A stretch of DNA of 64,000 bases, from contig JAJFKT010000010.1 in the NCBI GenBank assembly GCA_021773075.1, positions 1 to 64,000 of the forward strand, written 5' to 3'. The stretch comes from Woeseiaceae bacterium (GTDB taxonomy: Bacteria > Pseudomonadota > Gammaproteobacteria > Steroidobacterales > Woeseiaceae). Every line of letters starts with the position of its first letter. Position 1 is the first letter of the stretch. The notes below the pieces were generated by a model. That model saw nothing but the letters and a program-made list of their open reading frames with translations, was not told where the DNA came from and did no database searches. Shown piece by piece: positions 16,042 to 25,912 of the stretch. The position numbers and the translations under genes were made by a program.

Positions 16042-19023
16042 GTGAAATATCAACGAACTTTTACCCACTTAGTGCTAGCCGCATTCGCGCTAACGTCAAT
16101 AACCGTTGCCAATGCGCAAAGCGCTGCAACCGACGACGAGGCCATCGAAGAAGTTGTCGTAACGGGTATCCGCGGATCTCTTAGAAACGCTATTGACCAA
16201 AAGCGAAATTCAGACAAGTTGGTCGAAGTCATAATTGCGGAAGATATTGGTAAGTTGCCTGATCAAAACCTCGCGGAGGTTCTTGAGAATGTGACCGGTA
16301 TCCAGATTACCCGTACGGCAGGTGTCGGTACTGGCGTTCAAATCCGAGGTACCAACGCAAATCGGGTCGAAATCAATGGTGTCTCCACTGTAGGTTCGGG
16401 TGCCGGTCGCAGCGGTATCGATTTTGAAGACGTCAATGCGTCAATTATCTCAGCTGTTGAAGTGACGAAGGCACCGGACGCCAAGACCATTGAGGGTTCT
16501 GTCGGCGGCACCATTAACCTGAAAACAATCCGACCGCTCGATCTGACAGAGACGTTGGGCTCGGTCAGAGTTCAATTTGAAGACAGCAGCCTGAGCACTG
16601 AAAGCAACAAACCAAGATTCTCAGGCGCTTTCGGCGATAACTGGGACACCGACGCAGGTAGTTTCGGCTTCGTTATTAGCGGTAGTTACACTGAACAAGA
16701 AGCGGTGTCATTTCGTCCTCGTACGGACCGAGACAATGTCGCTTCGCCACCAGGCGCTAATCCGTCTGAATTTCTTGGTATTCAATTCCTGCTCCAGGAA
16801 CAAGAAAATGATGACTACGAAACCACCAATATCGCGACGACGTTTGAGTGGGCACCGAACGACAACCTGAAGTTTAATTTCGATGCCATTATCAATGAGC
16901 AAGAGCGCAGCCGAGATCAGTACAGGCTTCAGGCATCGGGTGTGAGCTCATTAAGACAGATTAGTGTTCCTACTGGATTTGAGACAGTCGATTTCGGTGT
17001 CGGCCCCGGCATGTTCCCGGCGGCATTGCAGGGCACACTTGAGCCAGATCTGGCCAATGATGATGACGATCCAAACTTGCGTTTTTCAAGTGAGACGGGG
17101 TCTCGTATTACAGATAGTGATATATTCGTACTTGGCGGCGAATGGACAAACGATGTCTGGACCGCGAGTGTTGAGTTCGCCTCGACGAGTTCTGACACGG
17201 CTAGCCCCACGCTCAACACAACTCTGAACTTTATCAACCCGAACTGCCCACTTGACGGGGCAGCGACTGGTGACCCAAGTACCAGTAACGATAACTGTGT
17301 GCCATTCGTCTATGATTTGAGCGGTCGCTCTTTGTCATTCGGCATCAATTTCAATTCCCCATTCGCGCCGTCGGTTGCGGACCTGTTGAATCCTGCCAAT
17401 GTCGTTCTGGACCAGGTAGACATCGGTCGCAATACACAAGAGAATTCGGAAGATGCCTTCCGCGTTGACTTTTCACGCGAACTTGACTGGAATGGCGTAA
17501 CTTCGGTCGATTTTGGCTATCGCTTCAATGATTCTTCAGCCGAGTTCGATGACATTGGTGACCGTATTGGAGGCTTCAGCAGGCTGGAAGACAGCCCTAG
17601 CGGTTCCCTGTTTGCGGAGCTTCTTGTTCCGGGCCCGTCTAACTACGGGACTCAAGACGGCAGAACACTGGCAATCCGCAATTTCCTTCTTATCGATCCG
17701 GATCGCTCCTTCTCAGACCCGGCAGGAACGCTGGCTATACTTGAAGCCGCACTCGCTGCGCACCGCGTCAATGAACCTCAGGCGGACGGCGATCTTGTTG
17801 CGAACCTCTCATCAGACGAGAATCAGTTCTACGATATCAACGAGGAAACTCACGCTGTGTACGGGCAGCTGAACTTTGAGTCAGGCATATTCCGCGGAAA
17901 CATCGGTGCGCGATATCTGGAAACCGATATTGACTCAACCGCGTTCGGCCCTGAGGACGCTAGTGGCAACAGGTCACTACAGACAATAAGCGGGGATTAC
18001 AGTTTCCTCCTGCCTCGTTTGAACCTGGTCGCGCAACCGACAGAAGAGTTGGTCGTTCGTTTCGGCTACGGCAAAGACATCCGGCGCCCGGATTTTGACG
18101 ACCTGAATACAGGGTTCGAATTTGATCCAAGCGAGAATGCGGTGGTTGCATTAGGCAATCCGGGCCTGAGCCCTGAAGAGGTTGTCTCGATAGACTTTTC
18201 GGTTGAATGGTATTTTGCACCTGCTGCGGTGGTCAGTGTCGGTTACTTCGAAAAGGATCGTACAGATATATTCGGAATCGATTTCAACGGTGCTTTGATC
18301 AGAAGCGGGCCGACTGACGAGGGCTTCGTCACTACCGGTGGATTTTCCCGTGAGACAAGTGCACCCTGCGCGGGGGGCGGTCTCTTCAATCCGATCGTAG
18401 TGCCTAACCAGTTGGGCGATCCAAACAGACTAGGTATGTGTGTCGATTTCACGAGCCCAGGCAATGACCCTGCAACGACTACGCAATCCGGTATTGAGCT
18501 TGCCTTCCAGTACGACCTGTCAGAATTTGAAGATCGATTGGGCTGGGCATCCGGCTTCGGTATCCTGGCCAACTACACGATGCAAGACTTCAGTGGTGGT
18601 TCAATTGAGGATTGCACATCCGGTCGAGGACTAAATGTACTCGGCGATGTTTGCCAGGATCGAGGTTTGCTCGACTTCTCAGAAGACGCGTACAACTTCA
18701 CCCTGTACTACGAGAAGTTCGATCTGTCAGCAAGGATGCGTTACACCTGGCGCGATGGATTCCGCACACAAGACTTCGCCGGCGGTGCGAACACGAGTGG
18801 CAGCAGTACGTTCAGCTTCCCGGTGAATACAGTGGACAGAGGTCAGCTTAACGCAAGTGTTAGTTATGATGTGCCCATGCTTGAGGGCCTGACCCTTTCT
18901 CTGGAAGCTGTGAACATTACCGAAGAGGAAATTTACCAACATTGTGTAAGCGAATCAGGACCGCTTTGTTTTGTGGGATATCCCGACCGCCGAGTCGTTT
19001 TCGGTGCTGCCTACCGCTTCTAG
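16042..19023 (+). CDS. TonB-dependent receptor, probable alginate oligosaccharide uptake
   Basis: 993 residues from a GTG with a strong aggggga site. Signal peptide 1-26 (ends ANAQS). The plug domain starts after EEVVVTGIRGSLRNAIDQK (about 37-55) and includes DIGKLPDQNLAEVLENVTG and a VQIRGT motif; the barrel follows and ends in the outer-membrane signature GAAYRF with terminal Phe. This is the Oar/CirA-like class abundant in polysaccharide-degrading marine and xanthomonad bacteria. Its operator is shared with the alginate operon, which supports a role in bringing alginate oligomers across the outer membrane. A terminator follows the stop. Confidence 0.9.
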   Translation: MKYQRTFTHLVLAAFALTSITVANAQSAATDDEAIEEVVVTGIRGSLRNAIDQKRNSDKLVEVIIAEDIGKLPDQNLAEVLENVTGIQITRTAGVGTGVQIRGTNANRVEINGVSTVGSGAGRSGIDFEDVNASIISAVEVTKAPDAKTIEGSVGGTINLKTIRPLDLTETLGSVRVQFEDSSLSTESNKPRFSGAFGDNWDTDAGSFGFVISGSYTEQEAVSFRPRTDRDNVASPPGANPSEFLGIQFLLQEQENDDYETTNIATTFEWAPNDNLKFNFDAIINEQERSRDQYRLQASGVSSLRQISVPTGFETVDFGVGPGMFPAALQGTLEPDLANDDDDPNLRFSSETGSRITDSDIFVLGGEWTNDVWTASVEFASTSSDTASPTLNTTLNFINPNCPLDGAATGDPSTSNDNCVPFVYDLSGRSLSFGINFNSPFAPSVADLLNPANVVLDQVDIGRNTQENSEDAFRVDFSRELDWNGVTSVDFGYRFNDSSAEFDDIGDRIGGFSRLEDSPSGSLFAELLVPGPSNYGTQDGRTLAIRNFLLIDPDRSFSDPAGTLAILEAALAAHRVNEPQADGDLVANLSSDENQFYDINEETHAVYGQLNFESGIFRGNIGARYLETDIDSTAFGPEDASGNRSLQTISGDYSFLLPRLNLVAQPTEELVVRFGYGKDIRRPDFDDLNTGFEFDPSENAVVALGNPGLSPEEVVSIDFSVEWYFAPAAVVSVGYFEKDRTDIFGIDFNGALIRSGPTDEGFVTTGGFSRETSAPCAGGGLFNPIVVPNQLGDPNRLGMCVDFTSPGNDPATTTQSGIELAFQYDLSEFEDRLGWASGFGILANYTMQDFSGGSIEDCTSGRGLNVLGDVCQDRGLLDFSEDAYNFTLYYEKFDLSARMRYTWRDGFRTQDFAGGANTSGSSTFSFPVNTVDRGQLNASVSYDVPMLEGLTLSLEAVNITEEEIYQHCVSESGPLCFVGYPDRRVVFGAAYRF

Positions 19024-19075
19024 GAAACGATACATCGAACATTGCCCCCCACAATGGCATCGATGTTCGAAGAAA

Positions 19076-19103
19076 AGCCCTGGCAATTGCCGGGGCTTTT
19101 TTT
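19076..19103. terminator. Intrinsic terminator after the TonB receptor
   Basis: AGCCCTGGCAA (19076-19086) pairs with TTGCCGGGGCT (19087-19097) with one G-T pair, followed by a run of Ts. Upstream As give a partial reverse T-run, so it may also stop the convergent HAD transcript, whose stop codon is at 19102. Confidence 0.85.
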
Positions 19104-19755
19104 ATTCTCGTGACAGACTTTGCGAAACGAAAAACTTGCGGATCTCGTCCAGGCTACCGAAGACCTGGTTTGCAATAGCAAGAGAGCTGCTCTCTGCCGT
19201 CGCCTCCAAAGCAAAAACGGTCATGTTTGCCGAAATGCCGGCGCTGACACCGACACCGCTGTCTTCAATGACGATGCAATCTGCTGGCTCTACGCCAAAG
19301 TGCTTCGCCGCAGCCAGAAAGAGCCCAGGATCTGGTTTCCAGGAACCAACTTCATACGCGCTGAAAATCTTGCCGACGAATTGTGGTAGCAGACCCGTGA
19401 TCTGCAAATTTTCCTCAATCTTCTTTCTTGGTCCGCTGGACGCAACGCAAAATGGGATGCGTAGCGACTCAACGAGCCGTCGCGCACCATCGATCGGTTG
19501 AAGATGTGTTTGAAATACAAACGACATTCGTTGCCTGAATTCAGTTTCAAATGACCCAGGCAATTCTATCCCGGTCTCACGCTCCAGAATTTCCAAGCAT
19601 CTCGCGAGTTTCATTCCCCGGAAACGAGCTGCTGATTCGTCACCGGAAATCTGATGTCCATAAATCGCCAGCGTTTCCGCAAGAACGTCGTTGCCTAGCT
19701 TCTCGCTATCAACTAACACCCCGTCACAATCAAATATGACTAACTTAGAAGCCAA
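19102..19755 (-). CDS. HAD-superfamily phosphatase, beta-phosphoglucomutase-like
   Basis: 217 residues. HAD motif I is DCDGVLVDSE (9-18) with both Asp residues; motif II is ASSG; motif III/IV lies in KPDPGLFLAAAKHFGV and VIEDSGVGVSAG. An alpha-helical cap follows motif I, as in beta-phosphoglucomutase and sugar-phosphate phosphatases. Substrate unknown. It follows the Nramp-like gene by three bases, so both form one unit facing away from uxuA. Confidence 0.8.
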   Translation of the reverse strand: MASKLVIFDCDGVLVDSEKLGNDVLAETLAIYGHQISGDESAARFRGMKLARCLEILERETGIELPGSFETEFRQRMSFVFQTHLQPIDGARRLVESLRIPFCVASSGPRKKIEENLQITGLLPQFVGKIFSAYEVGSWKPDPGLFLAAAKHFGVEPADCIVIEDSGVGVSAGISANMTVFALEATAESSSLAIANQVFGSLDEIRKFFVSQSLSRE

Positions 19756-19758
19756 GGT

Positions 19759-21006
19759 TCAGGACGCAATGAGTTGCCAAACACCGCGGATTCCCATCGA
19801 CGACGTGACGAGGGAAAACAGCAATATTGCAGCGAGTATGACGTTGGACGCCATTGTATTTCGATGCTCGCCCATGAGGTCACGCCGATTTCCGAGGTAC
19901 AGAATACAGGCAACCGTCAAGGGCAGAATCACGGCGTTGAAGGCCTGAGATATGATCATAACGAATACGGGTCGTGCCTCGAAGATCGGCACGACCAGCC
20001 CGAGCAAGGAAATGACGAGGACGATGATGCGATATCGCGGCAACGTCATGTTCCGTTCTGACTGGTTGTAATCGCATAGCAGCCAGGGCAACATCAGAAC
20101 ATTAGGGAATTGCGACGAAACGCCGGCAGCAACAATACCGACCGCGAATATTGTTGTGGCGAAGGAGCCTGCCAAAGGCTCCAACAAGCCGATCATTTGC
20201 GACGCATTCTCAAGGCCGAGCCCTTCCACGTACAACGAGCCAGCCGCTGCCGCCATGATCGATCCGCTAATGACAAACATCATGGCAACGGCCACAATCG
20301 CGTCATTGCGCTGCTTCTTGCTGTCGGCGATCGTCCAGCCTGCCTCTTTTACCAACGTGGTGCGGATGATGAATAGACCGGAGAATACCGTGGTGCCCAC
20401 CATAGACGCGATAACGAGAAACGGTCCTCTGCCTTCGTCGAGCGCAACATCCGGAAGCGATGGCACCAAACCTCTCGCGATTTCAATCGGCGGTGGCATT
20501 AAGATAAAGAAGTTCAGAATGAAGCAGGCCGCCATGATGGCAACAATGACCGCCAGGCTGCGTTCGAAGAACTGCGTATTGCCATTCCAGAAGATGAAGT
20601 AAACCAGTGAGATGAAGAGCGCGGCAAACCAGACAGGGCCGATTCCGCCATCGACCATCGTCTTCGACCACTCGGCACTGATCTCGGCAACGATACCCAT
20701 CACGCCCATGACGCTGCCACTTACCCCGGCAGTCAGGGCGACGATAAAGAAGATGCCGACCAAAGGATGAATGTGTCGGCGGAAGGATTGTAAGGCCGTT
20801 TCCCCGGTCACCAGAGTAAACCGACCGTAGACGTTGATCATGAAATAGGTTGCCAGGCATGATGCGACGATGGTCCACAAAAGCGACATACCGTAGGTCG
20901 CTCCTGCCTTGGCCATGGCAGTAACACTGCCGGTGCCAATATTGAATCCCAGCAGAAAAATTCCGGGAAGAAAGAGCGCAAGTGTCTTGGAAAATTGGCT
21001 TCTCAT
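19759..21006 (-). CDS. Nramp-related transporter lacking the metal-binding motifs
   Basis: About 415 residues from the ATG at 21006, with about eleven membrane helices. The overall pattern (LPGIFLLGFNIGTGSVTAM followed by AKAGATYGMSLLW) matches helix 1 of Nramp carriers, but the DPGN metal-binding motif reads GTGS. The helix-6 MPH motif also seems replaced (GTTVFSGLFIIRT). Mn/Fe transport is therefore unlikely; the substrate may be another ion or an organic acid. The gene is divergent from uxuA with 78 bases between, suggesting a link with uronate use. Confidence 0.75.
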   Translation of the reverse strand: MRSQFSKTLALFLPGIFLLGFNIGTGSVTAMAKAGATYGMSLLWTIVASCLATYFMINVYGRFTLVTGETALQSFRRHIHPLVGIFFIVALTAGVSGSVMGVMGIVAEISAEWSKTMVDGGIGPVWFAALFISLVYFIFWNGNTQFFERSLAVIVAIMAACFILNFFILMPPPIEIARGLVPSLPDVALDEGRGPFLVIASMVGTTVFSGLFIIRTTLVKEAGWTIADSKKQRNDAIVAVAMMFVISGSIMAAAAGSLYVEGLGLENASQMIGLLEPLAGSFATTIFAVGIVAAGVSSQFPNVLMLPWLLCDYNQSERNMTLPRYRIIVLVISLLGLVVPIFEARPVFVMIISQAFNAVILPLTVACILYLGNRRDLMGEHRNTMASNVILAAILLFSLVTSSMGIRGVWQLIAS

Positions 21007-21084
21007 AGCGCAACACAATAGCAGACTTGGTAAGCTGGCGTGATTGCCCTAGCGGGCGACGCGAAGGGTCGAGGACTCGCTGCA

Positions 21085-22266
21085 ATGGAAGAAACCTGGC
21101 GCTGGTTCGGGCCTGATGACACGGTCACGCTCCAAGAAATCCGACAAGCCGGTGCCACCGGCATTGTAACTGCGCTCGATAATATTTCGACGGGTGAGGT
21201 CTGGCCTGTTGCCGACATTGAGGAGCGTAAGCGCCTGATCGAGGATGCCGACCTTACCTGGTCGGTCGTCGAGTCTGTACCTCTGCATAACGATGTAAAA
21301 ATGCGTTCAGGTGAGTATCGCCGCTATATCGAAAACTACCAACAAAGCATTCGCAATCTCGGTGCTGCCGGCGTCCATCGTGTTTGTTACAACTTCATGC
21401 CGGTGGTCGACTGGACGCGCACAGACTTAAGCTACGAGTTGCCGAACACCGTACAGGCGCTGCGTTTCGAAATGACGGACTTCGCGGCTTATGACTTGTT
21501 CGTTCTTAAGCGCGACGGGGCGAAAGAGAGCTATAGCGACGACGTCGTCGCACGTGCCACCGAACGATTCAATGCGATGTCGCCGGAGGCACGAATGGCA
21601 CTCGAGAGAAACATTATCGCCGGGTTGCCGGGTGGCGAAGGAAGTTACGACCGCGACAGTATCCGTTCCGCGATCGAACAGTTTTCTCAGCTCGGCAACG
21701 AGACGTATCGTGCGAACCTGATCGCGTTCCTTGAAGAGATCATTCCAGTGGCTGAAGACGCTGATGTCGTCATGGCAATTCACCCGGATGATCCACCATT
21801 TTCCTTATTCGGTTTGCCGCGCGTCGTATCGACGGCCGATGACGCACGAGCGTTACTCGTCGCAGTGCCAAGCCCGGCGAATGGTCTGACAATGTGTGCT
21901 GGTTCTTACGGCGCTCGTGGCGACAATGATCTCGTTGCAATGATTCGCGAATTCCATGACCGCATCTACTTTGTGCACTTGCGTAACATCAAACGCGAGG
22001 TTGACGGTTCGTTCTACGAATCTGATCACCTGGACGGCGACAATGACATCATCGGCATCGTTAACGCGCTGCTCGATGAAGAAGCGGAGCGACGCGACCA
22101 GCCGCCGGGGCGTTGCGCTATTCCGATGCGACCTGACCACGGTCATACGCTGGGTGCGGAAAAGTCCGACGAGCGCGTGCGGCCAGGTTATTCATACGCG
22201 GGCCGTATGAAGGGTTTAGCCGAGTTGCGCGGTGTAATTCATGCGCTCACGGCAATGCGCCGATAA
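21085..22266 (+). CDS. uxuA: Mannonate dehydratase
   Basis: 393 residues from the ATG at 21085 (MEETWRWFGPDDTV); 15 extra upstream codons are open but not conserved. The start, with GATGIVTALDNISTGEVW near 25-42, RVCYNFMPVVDWTRTDLSY in the middle and a late CAIPMRPDHGHTLG, is typical of UxuA, a TIM-barrel metal enzyme. It dehydrates D-mannonate to KDG, which would enter at KdgK. No uxaC or uxuB is in the window, so the source of mannonate is not shown here. Confidence 0.92.
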   Translation: MEETWRWFGPDDTVTLQEIRQAGATGIVTALDNISTGEVWPVADIEERKRLIEDADLTWSVVESVPLHNDVKMRSGEYRRYIENYQQSIRNLGAAGVHRVCYNFMPVVDWTRTDLSYELPNTVQALRFEMTDFAAYDLFVLKRDGAKESYSDDVVARATERFNAMSPEARMALERNIIAGLPGGEGSYDRDSIRSAIEQFSQLGNETYRANLIAFLEEIIPVAEDADVVMAIHPDDPPFSLFGLPRVVSTADDARALLVAVPSPANGLTMCAGSYGARGDNDLVAMIREFHDRIYFVHLRNIKREVDGSFYESDHLDGDNDIIGIVNALLDEEAERRDQPPGRCAIPMRPDHGHTLGAEKSDERVRPGYSYAGRMKGLAELRGVIHALTAMRR

Positions 22267-22317
22267 ATGAATCGATTCAGAAATTGTGATTAAAGTTCTT
22301 AAGAGGATGTGCAACGA

Positions 22318-24567
22318 ATGAAAGCAACAAGCAGATTGGCAATTATCCCGTTGATTCTGGTGCTGACAATTGCGGGAGTAGCGCAGTCAGCCGACCATCC
22401 TCGTTTGATAATGACCAAGGCCGGCGTCGAAAAGATCCGCTCAGAACTGGGCAGGGTGCCGCTGTTTGATGCTGCGGTGGAAAGGGTTAGGGCGGAAGTT
22501 GATGCAGAGATAGAGCTCGGCATCGACACCCCGGTTCCGCTGGACTATTCGGGTGGTTACACGCACCAGCGTCACAAGCGTAATTTCTTCATCATGCAAA
22601 AAGCCGGCGCGTTGTATCAGATTCTCGAAGACGAAAAATATGCCAATTACGTTCGCGACATGTTGTTCCAGTATGAGGGCATGTATATGGACCTGCCGGT
22701 GCATCCCAAGGAACGCTCCTATGCGCGAGGCAAGTTGTTCTGGCAGTGCCTGAACGATGCCAACTGGCTCGTTTTCGTAAGCCAGGCGTATGACACAATT
22801 TATGAATATCTGTCGGCGAAAGAACGACGGAGACTGGAAGATAATCTTTTTCGGCCATTCGCCGATCACATATCCGTCGTCAATCCACGCTTCTTTAACC
22901 GCGTACACAACCACAGCACCTGGGGCGTTGCGGCGGTTGGCATGATGGCGCTGGTTATGGGCGACGATGAAATGCTTGAGCGCGCACTAAATGGCCTGCC
23001 GCGCGAAAGTCTTGATCTCACCGCCAAGGATGATGATGGCGGCCTGTTCTGGTCTGAACATCAGAAATCGGGATTCTTCGCCAACCTTGAGCAGCCGTTT
23101 TCACCGGATGGCTACTACAACGAAGGACCTTACTACCAACGTTACGCGATGTATCCGTTCCTGGTTTTCGCCCAGGGTCTGCACAACGTGAAACCCGAAC
23201 TGGAGGTCTTTGCGCAACAAGATGGCGTCTTGTTGAAGGGCGTCAATGCACTGCTGAATCTGTCTGATGCGAACGGCGATTTTTACGCATTGAATGACGG
23301 CCAAAAAGGAATGTCTTACCACGCCTACGAAGTGGTGACAGCGGTCGATATTGCTTTCCATGTCGGTGGTAATGATCCGCGCTTGTTGAGTATTGCTGAA
23401 GACCAGGGGCAGGTACTTCTCGATGATGCCGGTTTTGCTGTTGCTCTCGCCATTCGCGACGGCAAGGCACAAGCTTTTGACAAGCAGTCGCTCAATCTCT
23501 CTGACGGAGCGGATGGCCAGCAAGGTGGTGTGGCGGTTCTCCGCGACGGGGATGAGCAACTGGATCTTGTTTATAAGTATGCGTCGCAGGGACTGGGCCA
23601 TGGGCACTACGACAAGCTATCTTTTTCATTCCACGAAAAGGGCGACGAAATTCTGCAGGACTATGGGATGGCCAGATGGGTCAACATCGAGCAAAAAGGT
23701 GGTGGCAACTACCTGCCCGAAAATAACAGCTGGGCAAAGCAAAGCATCGCGCACAATACGCTTGTCCAAAATGAAACATCGCACTTCCAGGGCAAGTATG
23801 AGATCGCGAGCCTGCATCATTCAGATCTCTATTTCTACGATGACACTAACAAGCAAGTACAGGTCGTTAGTGCGACCGAGACTAACGCCTATCCGGGGAC
23901 GGAAATGCGACGTACCCTGGCGCTGATCAAGCAGGACGGTTTCGAAAAGCCATTCGTGCTCGACATTCTCAAGGTTGTCTCGGCAACGAAGAACCAGTAC
24001 GACTTGCCGTTCCATTACCTGGGACACGTCATGCAGACCAGTTTCGAACATGAAGTGCCTGCGTCCCTGATGCCGTTGGGTGAGGAGCACGGTTACCAAC
24101 ATTTATACCTGGAAGGTAAGGGCGAGCCGGCCTCTGGCAGCGCTCAATTTTCGTTCTTGAATAATCGCAGGTTTTACACACTCACGTCGGTCGCTGATGA
24201 ATCCGACGAACTGTTACTCGCGCGTCTCGGTGCAAACGACCCGGCATTCAATTTGCGTCGAGATCCGGCGTTCATTATTCGCAGGCAGGACTCAGGTGAC
24301 ACAGTGTTCGTCTCGACGCTGGAAGCTCATGGCAGCTACAACCCGGTTTCGGAATCAGCCGTAAACTCGTATAGTAATATCGACGAGTTGAAAGTGCTTC
24401 ACGATGACGAGGATTACACCGCCGTGTCGATAGAGGATCTCGGCGGAAACGTCAGTCTGTTCATCGTCGCGAATACGGGTCCGGGCGAGTCGACGGATCA
24501 CAAACTCGAAATCGACGGGAGCGTATTTCGATGGTCAGGACCTTATCACTACACAGACCTGAAGTAG
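22318..24567 (+). CDS. Oligoalginate lyase, polysaccharide lyase family 17
   Basis: About 749 residues. aagagga stands ten bases before the ATG. Signal peptide 1-24 (ends AQSA) with no lipobox, so probably periplasmic. The N-terminal (alpha/alpha) toroid carries NHSTWG (Asn198-His199) and SPDGYYNEGPYYQRY (about 262-276), matching catalytic residues of PL17 exolyases. The central heparinase II/III beta-sheet domain has GHGHYDKLSFSFHEKG. It releases unsaturated monouronate from short alginate chains and complements the PL6 enzyme. It lies 51 bases after uxuA. Confidence 0.88.
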   Translation: MKATSRLAIIPLILVLTIAGVAQSADHPRLIMTKAGVEKIRSELGRVPLFDAAVERVRAEVDAEIELGIDTPVPLDYSGGYTHQRHKRNFFIMQKAGALYQILEDEKYANYVRDMLFQYEGMYMDLPVHPKERSYARGKLFWQCLNDANWLVFVSQAYDTIYEYLSAKERRRLEDNLFRPFADHISVVNPRFFNRVHNHSTWGVAAVGMMALVMGDDEMLERALNGLPRESLDLTAKDDDGGLFWSEHQKSGFFANLEQPFSPDGYYNEGPYYQRYAMYPFLVFAQGLHNVKPELEVFAQQDGVLLKGVNALLNLSDANGDFYALNDGQKGMSYHAYEVVTAVDIAFHVGGNDPRLLSIAEDQGQVLLDDAGFAVALAIRDGKAQAFDKQSLNLSDGADGQQGGVAVLRDGDEQLDLVYKYASQGLGHGHYDKLSFSFHEKGDEILQDYGMARWVNIEQKGGGNYLPENNSWAKQSIAHNTLVQNETSHFQGKYEIASLHHSDLYFYDDTNKQVQVVSATETNAYPGTEMRRTLALIKQDGFEKPFVLDILKVVSATKNQYDLPFHYLGHVMQTSFEHEVPASLMPLGEEHGYQHLYLEGKGEPASGSAQFSFLNNRRFYTLTSVADESDELLLARLGANDPAFNLRRDPAFIIRRQDSGDTVFVSTLEAHGSYNPVSESAVNSYSNIDELKVLHDDEDYTAVSIEDLGGNVSLFIVANTGPGESTDHKLEIDGSVFRWSGPYHYTDLK

Positions 24568-24595
24568 TTTTCTCCTGAAACAAGCGCCCCGTTAT

Positions 24596-25912
24596 TTGCG
24601 CAAGAATCTGTCACTCGCCTGGCCGATGGCACTCAATGCGTTGCTGATGCAGTCTATGTTGATCATAGACACTTTACTGGTCTCGCCTCTGGGTGAAATT
24701 CCGCTGGCGGCTTTGGGCATTGCAACAACCATCATTGCCTTTTTTCTCGGTCTCCAATTCGCCATCGGTAATGGCACTCAAATGATTGTGGGTCGTATCG
24801 CAGGGGCGAGAGACCAAAAGGGTTTGCAACGAACACTAAGCGACGGAATGCTGATTAGTCTGACAGCTGCTTTGCTATTCGTTTTGGCCATCGGAACAAT
24901 TGGCGACAATTTGATAGCACTGCTCACCGCAGATCAGCAACTTCGAGAACAAGCCAACGTTTACCTGGCGATTTCGAAATATTTGCTGCTTGCAAGTGCC
25001 ATCAGTCAGACCTTCACAGTGTTTCTAAACGGGCAGGGTGACACCAAAACGCCGTTCAAGGTCTACTTACTCGAAGTCCCTTTCAATACGCTAATGAGCT
25101 ACTTCCTGATTTTCGGGGTTCAAAGCCTTTCCGTCGAAGGCCTGGGCGTTGCAGGTGCTGCATTTGGCAGCCTGGCCGCTGTGCTGTTTCGTTTCTTCTT
25201 TCTGTTGAGCCACATTCGGAAGCTGCCAGCTATGGATGGTTACCGAATCACGGAGCAGATTGCTGCCGGAAAAGTCAGCACGCATTTTCACGAGGTGTTG
25301 CCCATAGCGACCAATTTTGTCGTGCTTTCTCTTGGCGTAACGGTTTACCAATTGCTGTTTTCCCAGCTGGATATCTATTCGTATGTGGCCGTAACCTTGG
25401 TTTTTCCGTGGTTGCGCATTGCCACTCAGATCATCGTGGCCTGGGCACAGGCGAACTCGATCAGTATCACGCAGGCCATAGGGCAGGGCAAACATTCACA
25501 TGTGAAGCCGATAGTGGAAAGCTGCATTCGGTTGGGCTTAATAATGGCCGGTGTCGTTAGCCTGGCGCTGTTCGGATTCAGCCAGCTCGTATCTGTGATT
25601 TACCCTAAAGTCGAACAACAAACGCTGGTGGCGATGGCCAGCATCGCGCCGCTCTACATTTCGTTACCGCTGGTAAGAACCTACAATACGATCGCCGGAA
25701 ACTCGTTGCGAGCCATGGGCAAAAGTTTTCAAGTGTTACAGGTCCACTTTATTGCCCAGTGGCTTGTAGTCCTGCCGTTGTGTGGGCTGTTCGTTCTCTA
25801 TTTGGAGCTACCGCTGTATTGGGCGTTCGCTCTTCTTCCGGCAGAAGAGATCATTAAGGCAATCCCTTTCTACCGAATGCTTCGGCAATCGATTAATCAA
25901 GCAGCTGCTTGA
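24596..25912 (+). CDS. MATE-family efflux transporter
   Basis: 438 residues, TTG start with an in-frame stop shortly upstream. Twelve membrane helices with internal repeat; the start (NLSLAWPMALNALLMQSM, then DTLLVSPLGEIPLAALG) fits MATE carriers such as NorM. Export of a drug or metabolite coupled to Na+ or H+. It follows PL17 on the same strand and its end overlaps the convergent secreted-protein gene by 20 bases. The cargo cannot be told. Confidence 0.88.
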   Translation: MRKNLSLAWPMALNALLMQSMLIIDTLLVSPLGEIPLAALGIATTIIAFFLGLQFAIGNGTQMIVGRIAGARDQKGLQRTLSDGMLISLTAALLFVLAIGTIGDNLIALLTADQQLREQANVYLAISKYLLLASAISQTFTVFLNGQGDTKTPFKVYLLEVPFNTLMSYFLIFGVQSLSVEGLGVAGAAFGSLAAVLFRFFFLLSHIRKLPAMDGYRITEQIAAGKVSTHFHEVLPIATNFVVLSLGVTVYQLLFSQLDIYSYVAVTLVFPWLRIATQIIVAWAQANSISITQAIGQGKHSHVKPIVESCIRLGLIMAGVVSLALFGFSQLVSVIYPKVEQQTLVAMASIAPLYISLPLVRTYNTIAGNSLRAMGKSFQVLQVHFIAQWLVVLPLCGLFVLYLELPLYWAFALLPAEEIIKAIPFYRMLRQSINQAAA

